Assembly: GCA_001632435.1 (NCBI GenBank)
Contig: KV423999.1
Location: 72,091 to 136,090 of the forward strand
From: Calocera cornea HHB12733
Taxonomy: Eukaryota > Basidiomycota > Dacrymycetes > Dacrymycetales > Dacrymycetaceae
DNA length: 64,000 nt
Reading direction: 5' to 3'
In this document: positions 13,046 through 24,597 of the stretch, piece after piece
How positions within the stretch are numbered: the stretch's first letter is position 1
Layout: each line of letters begins with the position of its first letter
Notes under the pieces: generated by a model
Database searches by the model: none
What the model saw: the letters and a program-made list of their open reading frames with translations, nothing else
What the model was told of the DNA's origin: nothing
Program-made: the position numbers and the translations under genes

Positions 13046-16000
13046 ATGCACACTACTGCACACCCTCTCGCACGGTCCGCCCCGAGGCCGCTGCACGCTG
13101 CTGCCGTGCGCGCTGTCCGGGTCGGCGTACGACGCCTATCGACCGCTTCGACCTCGACCTCGACCGTCACTGCCTCTGCTTCCACTTCCACTCCTGCGTC
13201 TGCGTCTGCGTCGACATCGCACGACTCTCGCCGACATGCATCCACGACGACCGGCTCTGCCCCTCCCACACCCGACGCGCCCCCTGATTTACCCACCGAA
13301 GGAGCAACCCACGCCCACGCCCACGCCCCCGAAGCCGCCGGCCAGCGACAGGCCGAGGACCTCCCCCTGCTCCCCATCATCCCCCTAGACGCGACCGACC
13401 CCTTCGCCCACCCCCGCGCGCAGCACACGGTCGTCAACGCCCCCCCGCGGGACAAGCAGAACTACTTCCCCGCCGTCCGCCCGCGGCACATGACCGTCCA
13501 GAAGTTCGTCTTCGACCGCAAGAACCCGCTCGCCGAGCCACAGGACACGACCCACCCCGCGACGCGCATGCCGCCGCTGGAGCTGGCGCGCAGGATGAGT
13601 CTGCCCGGCGAGCAGAGCATCGACAAGGTCATCGAGCGGTGGGAGAAGGGCCTCATGGACGCGACCGAGCTCAAGGGTAAGCTCGGGCTCGAGGTGTATG
13701 CGGCAATCGTCGGCAGGCCCTGGCACCTCACCCGGCTGAGCAACCTCCAGAGGCTGGTGCTCACCCAGCTGCCCGGGATCGCGAACCCCAAGGGCGTGCC
13801 GGTCGTGCCGCGGAAGGGCAAGGGGAGGGGCGGGAAGGCGCCTCTCGAGCAGCCGGGGAGAGACGTGCTCATGATTGCCGCCCCCAACGCCGGCGCAAAG
13901 CTCGCCTACATCGTCCCCGCCGTCGAGCACCGGCTGCGCTCCATCAAGCGCTTCGTCGCCGACGCCCTTGCGCGCGGCGGGCTCCACACGGACCCTGCGA
14001 CGGAGGAGCGCGCAGCCAAGATCTTCACCCGCGGCCACGCCGGCGTCGTCATCGTCACACCCACGAAGGAGCGCGCGACGGAGATCGGGAACCAGGTGCT
14101 CAAGACGGTGCACAACCACCACGAGTTCCAGGTGCAGATGCTTGCCGGCGGCGTCGCCAGGAAGATACAGATGCGCGATTGGATGCAGGGCAGGAGGGAC
14201 GTCGTGGTTGGCACGCCGGGGAGGATCAGGTCCTTGTTGGAGGGTGAGGACGAGTTTGCGAGGGGGATGGCAAAGGCCACGATGGTGAGCTTACGGTTCC
14301 TTTTTGGTGCTTTCTTGGGCTTATATGCGTCCAGCTCATTATGGACGACACGGCCACGGCACTGTCACTCGGCCTACGCGACGACCTGGACGCGATCGCG
14401 GCCTACGTCGCGCCGCGGGAGAAGCGTCAGACGTGGATCCACACGAACGAGCTGAACCTGCCGCTGCGGCAGATGGTCAAGTCGATGCTGGACGAGGACT
14501 ACCTGGTGTTCAAAGACCTCGGCGTGGAGAAGGAGGTCCAGCCCTGGGAGCAGGTCGAGCAGTACCACACTGTGCTCCCCTCGGGGCGGGACCAGTTGCC
14601 GCACATCTGCCGGCTGATCGCACACGACCAGCTCGCCAACCCGGGCAAGAGCAAGGTCGTCATCTTCACCTCGGGCGCGCGCGTCGCCCAGCTGTTCACG
14701 ACCTTCCTGCGCGCGCTGGCCGACTCCCTCCCGGGCGGCAAGGACACGAACTTCTACGAGCTGCACAGCGGGCTCACCGCGCAGGAGCGGGAGGACGTCG
14801 CCCAGGCCTGGCGCGAGGACCGCTCCGGCTGCTCCGTCCTCCTCAGCTCGGACTTTGCCCTCAAGGCAGAGCAGTACGGCACCTGCACGCGCGTCATCCA
14901 GGTCGGCATCCCCGCCTCGTCCGACGTGTTCAAGGCGCGGCTCAGCCGCCTAGCGGACAAGGGCGTGAAGCCCCGCGCGGACCTCGTCCTCCTCAACTGG
15001 GAGATCGGCTTCCTCACCTGGATGCTGGGCGAGCACCCGCTCAAGCCGTGCACGACCGGCAGGCTGCAGGAGGAGGTCGAGCAGAAGGCCGCTGCGTTCG
15101 ATGCGGACCCGGCCGCCGTCTTCCCAGAGGACTTTGCCCTGCAGGAGAAGCGCGGCCTCGTCCCCGGCGAGTTTACAAAATTCGAGGGCTCCGTCAGCGA
15201 GCGCATCAAGAGCGTCGAGAAACTCTACGAGGAGCTCCTGCCCAAGATGGACGAGCTCGCCATCAAGGAGACGTTCGCCTCCCTCCTCGGGTTCTACATC
15301 CCCAAGGCGGGCGAGCTGCGCGCCCAGCGGCCCGTCATCGTGCAGGGCGTGAAGCAGTGGGCGAAGGAGTGCTGCGGCCTCGCGGAGGAGCCGTACGTCT
15401 CGCCCGAGTTCCTGCGCCGGCTCGGCATGGACGACGGCCGCACGAGGCATTTCGGCGCGGCTTGGCTCGATCGCGTCCGCGGCATGCCCGTCACGCCCTT
15501 CATGATGAAGCCAACCTACAAGCCGGGCGGGGCATGGCTCGGTCGCGGCATTCAGAGACTCAAAGATCGCCAGGTCGAGGAGCGCTCCTGGGCCGGAGGC
15601 GCCGCCGAGCTCGATCCCAACGACCCCGTGGCGGATCCGGAGATGTACCGCTCGACTCCGTACGGCAAGAGGGCCGATCTGGCCGGTCGCCTCCTCGTAC
15701 CTGAGGAGGTCAAGAAGAGTCAGCAGCTCGCCGCCATCAAGGCGGCCCGTAAGGAGATGGGTCTCCCTGTGGCCGACCTGCGGACGAATCCGCTCGAGGC
15801 CGAACAGTCTGTCAACCTGCCGCCCCTTCCGAGAGAAAGAAGACCCGCGTTTGGGAGAGAGCATCCGGAGTTTGCTGGGTTCTCGGCACCTCAGGGCGCG
15901 AGCAGAGCCTGGCCAGGAGGGCGCTCGGACTCGGTGGCAGGAATGCCATTCGCTGCTCCTTCGTCGGTGGATGCCGCGAACCTACCATTCGGGGAATCGC

Positions 16001-16074
16001 GCCCTAGAGAAGCACCAAGAGGACCGCGAAGGAAGGAGGACGGATCGTCGTCGCGATCAGGGGGCGGTTGGTGA
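13046..16074 (+). CDS. Mitochondrial DEAD-box-like protein with degenerate catalytic motifs (MRH4-like)
   Basis: Two inferred exons, 13046-14284 and 14335-16074, give 992 residues. The N-terminus is Arg/Ala/Ser-rich and reaches RRLSTAS, a typical mitochondrial presequence; a long Ser/Thr-rich linker follows. Both RecA-like domains are recognisable: TPTKERATEIG (motif Ia), GTPGRIRSLL (Ib), VVIFTSGARVA (IV). Key residues are altered, however. Motif I reads APNAGAKLAY instead of AxTGxGKT. Motif II reads LIMDDT instead of DEAD. Motif III SAT is not seen. Motif V reads SSDFALK, and motif VI reads ARLSRLADKG. A C-terminal extension of about 300 residues ends in a basic Gly/Arg tail. The architecture resembles fungal mitochondrial MRH4-type helicases acting in large-subunit assembly. 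ATP-driven unwinding is doubtful; a structural RNA-binding role is an inference. Confidence 0.82.
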
Positions 16075-16217
16075 AGTAGGTACTTGGGAGAGCATTCACG
16101 TTTCTCATACTCTCCCCTCTGAGCATTTTCTTTCGCTAGCATAACGTAATCAACGAATCCATTCACCCATCGTTTGGCATTGGCAGTGTGAGGTACATGG
16201 AAGTGGTTCATTGACAA

Positions 16218-18028
16218 TCACTGCTCCCAGAAGACGCTGTTGGCTGTCAGATAAGCGCATCTGGCCTGCTCGTTGATATCCACCGTCTCCATCGCCGTCG
16301 CATTCGTCTGCACCATGATACGATCCTGCGTCGTGGGGACCCACTCCTGCCAGACCGCGCTGCCAAGCACACGGTGCGTGTTCGGGCTGTAGCTGCGGAT
16401 GAAGCTGGTCCAGTAGCCTTGCATGACCGGGACGATGTCCGCGTTCGTCCCGTTTGGCCAGTACGAGGCGGGCGGGCTGCCGGAAACGTACTGCGGGCCC
16501 CAGATCGCCGCCGTCTCAACGGTGTGCGGAACGCCATATCCCTCGGCCATCTGAGTGGGATCTTCGACGTTGTACCTCACCATGCTGTCAGTCTGCGTTC
16601 AAAGAAGCCAAAGTCAGGCTGACCTGTAGTTCCAGCTGCCGAGCGTGCTGTACGTAGCATACGCCGTGCTGACATACATGCCCGGGCACAGATACGCCAT
16701 CTCGCCATACGCGTTGCTCGCGGTCCTCCAGAACGCACCCGTGCCGTTGAAAAACTCCATGTCCTCTGGGTACATGTAGTTGATCGCGGTGATCTGGTCG
16801 GGCGTCATCGTCGGGTAGTTGTCGATCAGGAACTGGTCCATCTGCGAATAGTTGGCCGTGCTCTGGGGCGCAAAGTCTGTGCCGCCGTTGGTATCGTCCC
16901 TGCGTTCGCATTAGAGTCGCCAACTTATCGTAGAGACAAATCATACCCGTAAATGACCGGGACCTTGACGAACTTGCCCTCCGCAAACTGTCTCTGCGAG
17001 AAGTCCTGGATGAAACCGCCATCGATCACAGCATCGTACATGAACAGCGGCGCGCTTGCGTTCGGCCCAAGTCCAGGATACGGAATATTGTAGTTGTTCG
17101 CCTGCAGCGTCGTAGCGTTGACCTCCCTCAGGCAGGCGAGCGTGTCAGCGGTGGTGTTGCACCCGACGCGCTCGACGAGCGCGTCGTACTGGTACTGCGA
17201 CTGCTCGACTGTGAGGATAGTAAACACGCTCGCGGACTCGGCGGCAGCCGCGTGGAAGAGTCCATCGTCCCGTCCCCCGTAGGCTGTGAGCTGGAAAGTG
17301 ATGGATGCGCCGCCCGCGCTGCACCCGCCGATGGTGACGTGGCCGGGGTCGCCGCCGAACTGCAGCCTCGATCAGCTATCGGCATCTCCCATCTGAACCT
17401 GGCACTCACAGCAGTGATGTACTTCTGCACCCACTCCATGGCAAACCTCTGATCCAGCAAGCCCACATTCGTGTTCCCACCTGCGACGACCTCCTGGCTC
17501 GCCAGGAACCCATACAAGCTGACCCGGTAGTTGAACGTCACCACGACCATGTCCATCCCCGAGGCGAGGATCATGCCGTCCCCGCGGTAGTTGCCGTTAG
17601 AGTTGGCGTTGAAGCCACCGCCCTGGATCCAGATGAATACGGGGAGCTTGGAGGCGGCGGTCGCGTTGGAGGGCGCGTAGACGTCGAGGAAGAGGCAGTC
17701 TTCGGAGGTTGTCGGGTCTGTGGGAGCGCCGCCGGTGGCCAGGCAGAGCGGACCATGCTAGTGAATGTCAGTGAGGGCCGATAGAAGCGAAATAGAAGCA
17801 TACGGTATTGGCGATCTGCAAAGTACCGTTATATAGCGGCGCCTGCGGGGCGCTGAAACGCAGGTTGCCGAGCGGAGGGGCAGCGAACCGCAATCCCCAC
17901 CAGGAAGTAACGCCATTAGACTGGGCGGTGCCGAGGAACTTGGAGTACCCGAGATCTACAAGAGGGTAGACGGAAAGCGCCGAGTGCGCAAAGGCAGAGA
18001 CGAGCAGCAGCAGAGAGAGCTGGACCAT
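16218..18028 (-). CDS. Secreted type-B carboxylesterase/lipase, copy 1
   Basis: Alpha/beta-hydrolase of the cholinesterase/Candida rugosa lipase family. Five inferred exons (17804-18028, 17410-17757, 16947-17359, 16624-16899, 16218-16575) give 539 residues. The start MVQLSLLLLVSAF gives a clear signal peptide; an ATG nine codons upstream is less likely. The oxyanion-hole segment is GGGF. The nucleophile Ser is in GGCSAGG (codon 17318-17320) and the catalytic His in GVPHTVE. At the expected acid position the sequence reads DDTNGGT, where I expect Glu instead of the first Gly. Several N-x-S/T glycosylation sites are present. It has a close paralog at 19748 on the other strand. A TATA box lies about 50 bases upstream. 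Ester substrate unknown. Confidence 0.93.
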
Positions 18029-18625
18029 TTTGAATGAGGATCGCTTGTCCGTCATCGAAAGGAGCTGGCGTCTGTCTTATAGCCGGCAAGCTCATAGTGG
18101 AACGTGCAGTCTCGCTGTCATCGTCCACTCAGGTACCCGTAGCATTGTCGGGAGTAGTTCGCATTCATTCAAGACTGTGCGCATAGGAAGAAGGACGTCC
18201 CAGAGAGCATGTACATATAAGCATGCGGTCGCAAGGAAGGGCGAGAAGCGATCATTGCCAGCGCCCAATGTGGAGGTCGGGAGTCCCAGATTGGCAGGCG
18301 ATGACAATTCCGTCTCATGCAGATGAACAAGTCCAATCACAACAGGTGGGATTGAAAAAAAAAGCAGAAGCAGCGGCCGATAAACTCCTTGGTGTGTGGT
18401 CGCCAGGAGAAAGCCACCGGCCAAGACGGGCGCTTCTGACGAAGAGAGCCCCGGAATCACGTTACTCCGGTCAGCCTAAATCGAGATGCTGAACGTCATC
18501 TTCCCCGCGTCTTGCGCTCCGCCTCAGCATTTGTATAATGTAATCCTCTTGGGCCTGTTTATGCACATGCACTTGCTTTCATATCATCAGCTTACGGCTT
18601 GTATCTGCGGTTCTCTGCTCGAAAA
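18029..18625. other. Divergent promoter region: carboxylesterase copy 1 / SDR
   Basis: No gene. CTATAAG on the minus strand at 18076-18082 serves copy 1, and GTATAATG at about 18533-18540 on the plus strand serves the dehydrogenase. Nothing else is recognisable. Confidence 0.55.
18076..18082 (-). promoter_or_regulatory. TATA box of carboxylesterase copy 1
   Basis: CTATAAG on the minus strand, about 50 bases before the ATG at 18028. The paralog has a matching box at the same distance, which supports it. Confidence 0.5.
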
Positions 18626-19463
18626 ATGCCGATTGCAGTCATCACTGGTGCGAACGCCGGTATCGGGCATGCTTTCGTGAACAAGTTCATCGCCGAGGTG
18701 CGTCCACCGCACTCTCATCTACACTCATCGGCTGACCGATGACAGGGGTGGACTGTATATGCGCTCGACAAGGTCATCGGGGACGATCTGAAAGCGCTCA
18801 AGAGTGAGAAGGCCGCTGAGGTGGACGTTTCGTCGGAGCCGTCGATCAAGTCGTTTGCGGAGAGTTTTGGAGAGGGCAAGCTGGATCTCTTGCTAAATGT
18901 CGCAGGTGCGCATAATGCCTTCACTGGATAGAAACCGCCGACCATATGTCTCACAGGTGTCATGGCCCATCCTGAGGACGATAAGCTCGAAACCGTCACC
19001 TCCGCCGTCCTCGGCCGCACATTTGCAGTCAACGCCTCCGGCCCGCTCCTCCTCACGCAAGCGCTCCTCCCCGCCCTCCTCCGCACACCCGGATCGAAGA
19101 TCGCCAACGTGTCCTCGCGCGTCGGCTCCATGGGGGACAACACGAGCGGTGGAACGTATGCGTATCGGGCGAGCAAGGCCGCGCTGAACAGTATCAGCGT
19201 GAGCATGAGCGTGGAGCTGAAGAGCAAGGGTGTGACCGTGCTGATCCTGCACCCCGGTATGTGTCTCCGTCTTATGCTCACTACCACGGGCTAATGTTGG
19301 TCCAGGCATCGTCAAGACATCCTTGACCCCCGGGAGCGACGAGATCCCCGAGGCGGTCGAACCGGAGTACGCCGCGGAGAAGCTGTACGGCATCATCCAG
19401 AGCAAGGGGCTAGAGGAAACAGGCAAGTTCTGGCACCGCGACGGGTATGAATTGCCGTGGTGA
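18626..19463 (+). CDS. Short-chain dehydrogenase/reductase
   Basis: Classical SDR: NAD(P)-dependent oxidoreductase acting on a carbonyl or alcohol. Four inferred exons (18626-18697, 18746-18905, 18957-19256, 19306-19463) give 229 residues, at the short end for the family. Start MPIAVITGANAGIG places the TGxxxGIG cofactor loop at the very N-terminus. NVAG replaces the common NNAG, the catalytic Ser is in NVSSRVGS, and Tyr/Lys are in YRASK. It sits between two inverted carboxylesterase paralogs and shares the promoter gap with copy 1. Cofactor preference and substrate cannot be read from the sequence; a role with the esterases is only suggested by position. Confidence 0.9.
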
Positions 19464-19747
19464 GGTGCCGTCTTCCGGCATTATCTCATATTGCAAGATC
19501 TTGTCAATTTGGAAGGTCAATGTCATATGTACTCGTCAGCTCACGTGCTCCCAAATCCGGTCCGACCCACCTCCCCCTCCGCGCTTCGCGTCTTTCTCGC
19601 ATTCTTTCATCCTGCAGCTTCTTCAACCCCGCATTCGCCTTCCGTCGTCCTCCCCGCACCTCGCCGACCAGCTGGCTACAATGCCAGCCCTGCTTTATAT
19701 AGCTGTCACCCGGTCTGCTGGCTTACTGGTAGTGTCCGTCGTTCGTC
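19464..19747 (+). promoter_or_regulatory. Promoter of carboxylesterase copy 2, with TATA box
   Basis: Gene-free gap. TTTATATAG at about 19694-19702 lies about 50 bases before the ATG, mirroring the spacing upstream of copy 1. A C/T-rich tract precedes it. Confidence 0.5.
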
Positions 19748-21605
19748 ATGGCCCTCTTCGCTGTCTGGGTGGTGTTTGCCCTTGCGTCTCGGACATGGGC
19801 TATCAATAGTCTCGTAGACCTGGGATACTCCAAGTACCTCGGCACATCGCAGTCGAACGGGATAACCTCCTGGCTGGGCATCCGGTTCGCTGCTCCCCCG
19901 CTGGGCGATTTGCGGTTTCGCGCTCCTCGGCCACCGCTGTACAACAGCACCGTTCAGCCAGCGAACACCTTCGGGCCCCTTTGCTTGCCCACGCAACCAG
20001 CGACGCTCTACGCGCCCATCTCGGAGGACTGCCTCTTCCTGGATGTCTTCGCGCCCTCTAATGCCACCGCCGAGTCGAAGCTACCCGTGTTCTTCTGGAT
20101 CCAGGGGGGAGGGTTCAACCGCCTGTCGAACGGCAACTACAGGGGCGACGGGCTCATCCAGGCCAGCGGGGACAACATCGTGGTCGTGACGATCAACTAT
20201 CGGGTTAGCTTGTATGGATTCTTGGCGAGCGAGGAGGTCGTGGCGAACGGGAATGTCAACGTAGGGATGCTCGACCAGAGGTTCGCGCTGGAATGGGTCC
20301 AGAAGTATATTGCTCAGGCGCGCGTATTTCACTCGTAACCCCACTAATTTCCTGACACTCTTCAGTTCGGAGGTGATCCAGGGCATGTTACCATCGGCGG
20401 ATGCAGTGCCGGAGGTGCATCTGTGACCTTCCATCTCACGGCCTATGGTGGACGAGACGATGGCTTGTTCCACGCAGCAGCAGCCGAGTCCGCAAGCGCA
20501 TTTGCGATGCTCACTGTCGAGCAGTCGCAATATCAATACGACGCCCTTATCGCTCGCGTGGGATGCAACACGACAACGGATACATTGCAGTGTCTGAGAG
20601 GAATCAGCGCCGATGAACTCCAAGCGCAGAACATCGGCATCCCATTCCCTGGGCTGGGGCCGAACGCCAGCGCACCGTTATTCATGTACGATGTGGTGAT
20701 AGACGGCGACATGGTGCAAGATTCTTCCCAGAGGCAGTTCGCACAGGGCAAGTTCATCAAGGTCCCGGTCATCTATGGGTTCGTAGTGCGTCCAGATCTT
20801 GCATGCCTTTGCGCTAAGTTCAACCAGTGACGATACCAACGGTGGAACGCAATTCGCTCCGAACACCACCGCTTCCTACGCTCAAATGGACCAGTTCCTC
20901 CTCGATAACTATCCCACTATGACGACTGACCAAATCGCTACCTTCAACTACATCTATCAGCCCGCCCAGACCTTCCCTAACACAGGCGCATTCTGGAGGA
21001 CCGCTGCGAATGCGTACGGAGAGATGGCTTACCTCTGCCCCTCCATGTATGTCAGCACCGCGTTTGCAACTTACAGTACGCAGGGTAGTTGGAACTACCG
21101 GTGAGTCAGACTATCTGTTCTCAACCATAGATTGACGGCTCGCAGGTACAATGTCGAAGACCCAACACAAATGGCAAACGGCATGGGCGTCCCGCACACA
21201 GTTGAGACCGCTTCCATTTGGGGTCCGCAATATGTAGCCGGGACAGCGCCTCCACCAGCATCGTACTCTCCCAACGGCACAAATGCTGGGATCATCCCCT
21301 TCATGCAAGGATACTGGTCGAGCTTTATCCGGAGCTACAGTCCGAATACATACCGAGTATTCGGAAGTCCCGTCTGGCAGGAGTGGGTGACGACTTCGCA
21401 GGACAGGTTGATGATAGAGACCAACGCGACCGCCATGGAGACAGTAGACATTCAGGAGCAATCAAGGTGCGCCTACATGACGGCGAATACCTTGATGTGG
21501 CTGCAATCAACATGGAGAATGGATGCCGTCGGTCCAAGTGATTCACAGATCTTCTCATTATGCACCCTCAACCGTAACAAATATATATCGGTACGGACCC
21601 GATGA
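19748..21605 (+). CDS. Secreted type-B carboxylesterase/lipase, copy 2
   Basis: Paralog of the gene at 16218-18028, in inverted orientation. Inferred exons 19748-20317, 20366-20778, 20828-21100 and 21146-21605 give 571 residues. Signal peptide MALFAVWVVFALA; oxyanion segment GGGF; nucleophile Ser in GGCSAGG (codon 20405-20407); His in GVPHTVE. It shares the DDTNGGT segment in place of the usual acid motif. It lacks the first intron of copy 1 and has a longer C-terminus, ending only 25 bases before the stop of the convergent tRNA synthetase gene. The first intron aligns exactly with copy 1 if it uses a GC donor at 20318; the nearest GT donor (20324) would add two residues and leave a 42 bp intron. 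Confidence 0.92.
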
Positions 21606-21630
21606 AAGGAAAGAGCTACAGCGACACCGT

Positions 21631-24033
21631 CTAGTAAGACCTGCCGAAGAGCATCCACCGCTTCGCATCGCTACCGCAGGCCGGGCACTTCGTCTTACCA
21701 GGCTCAATCTTGGGATACTTGCTCTGGTCCAGAGGGAAGGCCAGAGACTTGGCACCTGCCGAGGGAGCACGCTCGTCCACTTGCTCACCAAGTGCACTGA
21801 GAGGCGGATCAGACAGCATTGCTACCAGGAAGCAGAACAACTCACAGCCTGCCACTGCGCTCCTTGATATCATCCTCGCATGCCTCCACCTCACACCACG
21901 GCATGATAACAACACACTTGTTGTCGAGTGTAGGAACAAAGTCCTTCCAATCATAGACGATCTTGATGCGGGACTCGTACGTCGCCTTCGCCTTCTGGAA
22001 CATGTCGCTCTGGATGGTCTCGAGGAGCTTCCCGACATCCTCGACAACGGTGGCCATCTTGATCGGCGCCTTCTCGCCGGTATCGCGACGTACAGACAGT
22101 GTCTGGTCCTTCTCCAGATCGGCAGGTCCGATCTCGAGACGGATAGGCACACCCTAGGAAACGTGTTGTCAGCATGTCCACCTAGAAGAAAAAAAAAAGC
22201 GAAATCGCACCTTCAGTTCCCAATCGTTGAACTTGTAACCTGGAGTGTAACCTTCCCGGAGGTCAGCCCTCGCCTTGATGCCCGCCTTCTTCAGCTTCTT
22301 TGCAAGGGCATCGCACTCATCCGGAATGCGTTTCCTCAGATCATCGCTCGTCTTAGCGGTGACACCGCAAGGAACAATAACAACCTGGATGCTCGCTACG
22401 CGCGGGGGAAGAACAAGACCCTTGTTGTCGCCGTGTACCATGACCATTACGCCGATGGTACGGGTCGACAGACCCCAAGAGTTCTGCCACACGAAGATCT
22501 TCGATGCATTCTCGCCGGTACCCGCATTGGGGTCCTCGACGACGATGTTGAACATCTTGGAGAAGTTCTGGCCGAGGCAGTGGGACGTGCCAGCCTGGAT
22601 TCCACGGCCAGTGGTGGGGATGAAACCTTCGATGGTGGTGGTATACAGACCACCGGCGAACTTCTCCTTCTCGGACTTGATACCAGGGATGACGGGAACG
22701 GCGAGGAGCTCCTCGTACACACGGCGGTACAGATCGAGGATCTGCAGGACCTCCTCGCCCGCACCCTCCTTGGTCAAGTGCGCGGTGTGCCCTTCCTGCC
22801 ATAAGAACTCGCGCGTCCGAAGGAACGGCTGGGGGTTCTTGAATTCCCAGCGGACGACCGAGTTCCACTGGTTCAGGCGCAGGGGGAGGTCACGGTGTGA
22901 CTGGATCCACTTGGCGTAGTACGGGTACATGACCGTCTCGGACGTGGGACGAATAGCAATCGGCTCTTCGAGCTCGGTGTTACCGGCGCGGGTGACCCAT
23001 GCGACTTCGGGCGCGAAGCCCTCGACGTGGTCCTTCTCTTTCTCGAGCACCTTCGCAGAGACGAAGAGCGGGAAGTAGGCGTTCTCGACACCCATCTCCT
23101 TGATCCGTGCATCAAACCAGGCTTGAATGGCCTCCCAGACAGAGTACGACCAAGGCTTGAGGATGTAGCAACCGCTGACGGAGTAGTAGTCCAGCATATC
23201 GGACTTGATGAGAACCTGCAACAACAAGCATCAGTGGTATGCTAGGGTTCATATGGCGATCACGCACATTCGTGTACCAACCAGCGAAATCAAGCTCCTT
23301 CTGGATGCCCACAGCAATCTGTACAGCACCCTCGATCTTGGCATCCTCCTTCTTGGCTACTGCAGCAGCCTTGGCTTGCGGGGGGCTGTAGATGTCACAT
23401 TAGGCATCGACCAGAACGGCGCTTACAGATCGACTCACATCGCTTCCTTGAGCGGCGCATTGGCAGTAGCATCTGCCTTGAGAGCAACGAAGTCCACCTC
23501 GCTGATCTTGGTGTCTGCAGTTTCGAGTGACTGCAGATAAGAGACGATCTCTTGCCCATGGAGGAAAACAGTCTCCTTATCGGAGTTGGCATGTACTGCG
23601 ACTGGTCCTGAAGTAGAGGCGAGCGAGCCGTCAAGCACAGTGAGGACTTTGGGGAAGGATTCTGCGGTCAGAGAGAGTGGAGAGACTGCATCCGGGTCAG
23701 CAGGTATGCATATACAGCAAAATCAGACAGGGACGCACTTCCATCCTTGCCCACACCGAAGAACTCTACGATCAGGTCCTCCGTTGCCAACCTCAGATCC
23801 TTCAGGTTCAGCTTCTTGCCAAGCGCAGCGCTGCTCGTCTCCGTCTCCTCCCTAGCGATGACAATAACAGGGACGGGGGTGACGTTCTTTGCAGTACGGG
23901 GCTTGAAGACGAGGACCTTGAGGAGCTCGAAGGACTCGGGAACGCCCTTAGCAGACTCGAGCGCTTCGCGCCATGTTGCAGGCGACGTGGAGGGGGAATG
24001 CGAGATTGCGCGAGAGAGGATAGAGTCGGCCAT
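21631..24033 (-). CDS. Prolyl-tRNA synthetase, eukaryote/archaeal type, with N-terminal YbaK-like domain
   Basis: Charges tRNA-Pro in the cytosol. Six inferred exons (23739-24033, 23439-23685, 23268-23385, 22211-23215, 21846-22153, 21631-21796) give 712 residues. An N-terminal YbaK/ProX-like domain spans about residues 1-110 ([22 protein letters not shown]). The class II core begins near residue 230. Motif 2 is seen as [18 protein letters not shown], with the preceding [15 protein letters not shown]. The C-terminal domain has Cys residues in [11 protein letters not shown] and KCPACG and ends in FGRSY, as in the eukaryote-type enzyme. Yeast YHR020W has a similar layout. The YbaK-like domain may edit mischarged Ala-tRNA-Pro; that is family inference. 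The last intron was placed by the conserved join [12 protein letters not shown]. Confidence 0.95.
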
Positions 24034-24597
24034 TGTTGATGTAGACGTTGAAGCGGTTGTGTAGAATCTGCGCGTTTTGTAGAGAGCAAGTTCTGATCGC
24101 AGTCGTCAGTGGGAGGTGAGGGTACAAGTGGATAAGCGCGCACTACCTTTTGACTCGACGTTACTCCCTCCTTGCTGTGGAGAGCTGTGGAAGGGCGCGA
24201 CGCGAAAAAGTTGGGTGGCGCGTGCTGATCGAGTCAGGCACGAAACGCTTGTAGTGAGGGAGGGGCGTGCTGCTGCTGTGTACGATAGCGCTGATAGACA
24301 AGGTGTGTGCGCGTGTGCTCTGCGGAGGGCAACAATGCGCATACAGTAACGACGCTGTCTGCCACGCTTGGTCGGTGTCGAGCGACTCGGATGGGAGATG
24401 GAAGAAAATGTCGACGGGCCTGTCGGAGATAACACGCTTGGCAAGGGACCGCCCAAATGGGTCGATCCCGGGCCCGTCTTGGTCGTGAGCACAACGCAGT
24501 GGTATTGTATCATTAGATGCCAAATGCAGTGTAATATACAATTGTGGTCTACAACTTCCAAATCCCATTATTATTGGTCGATGGTCATCCCAACTCT
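24034..24597. other. Intergenic region between ProRS start and IleRS stop
   Basis: No gene. It holds the ProRS promoter and the IleRS terminator region. I see no clear TATA box. Confidence 0.55.

Noticed and set aside
14304..15704. Plus-strand 466-codon open frame overlapping the helicase
   Set aside because: Out of frame with the recognisable helicase domains and Arg/Pro/Gly-rich; a composition artefact.
21710..22804. Plus-strand 364-codon open frame opposite ProRS
   Set aside because: Antisense shadow of class II synthetase exons; no domain of its own.
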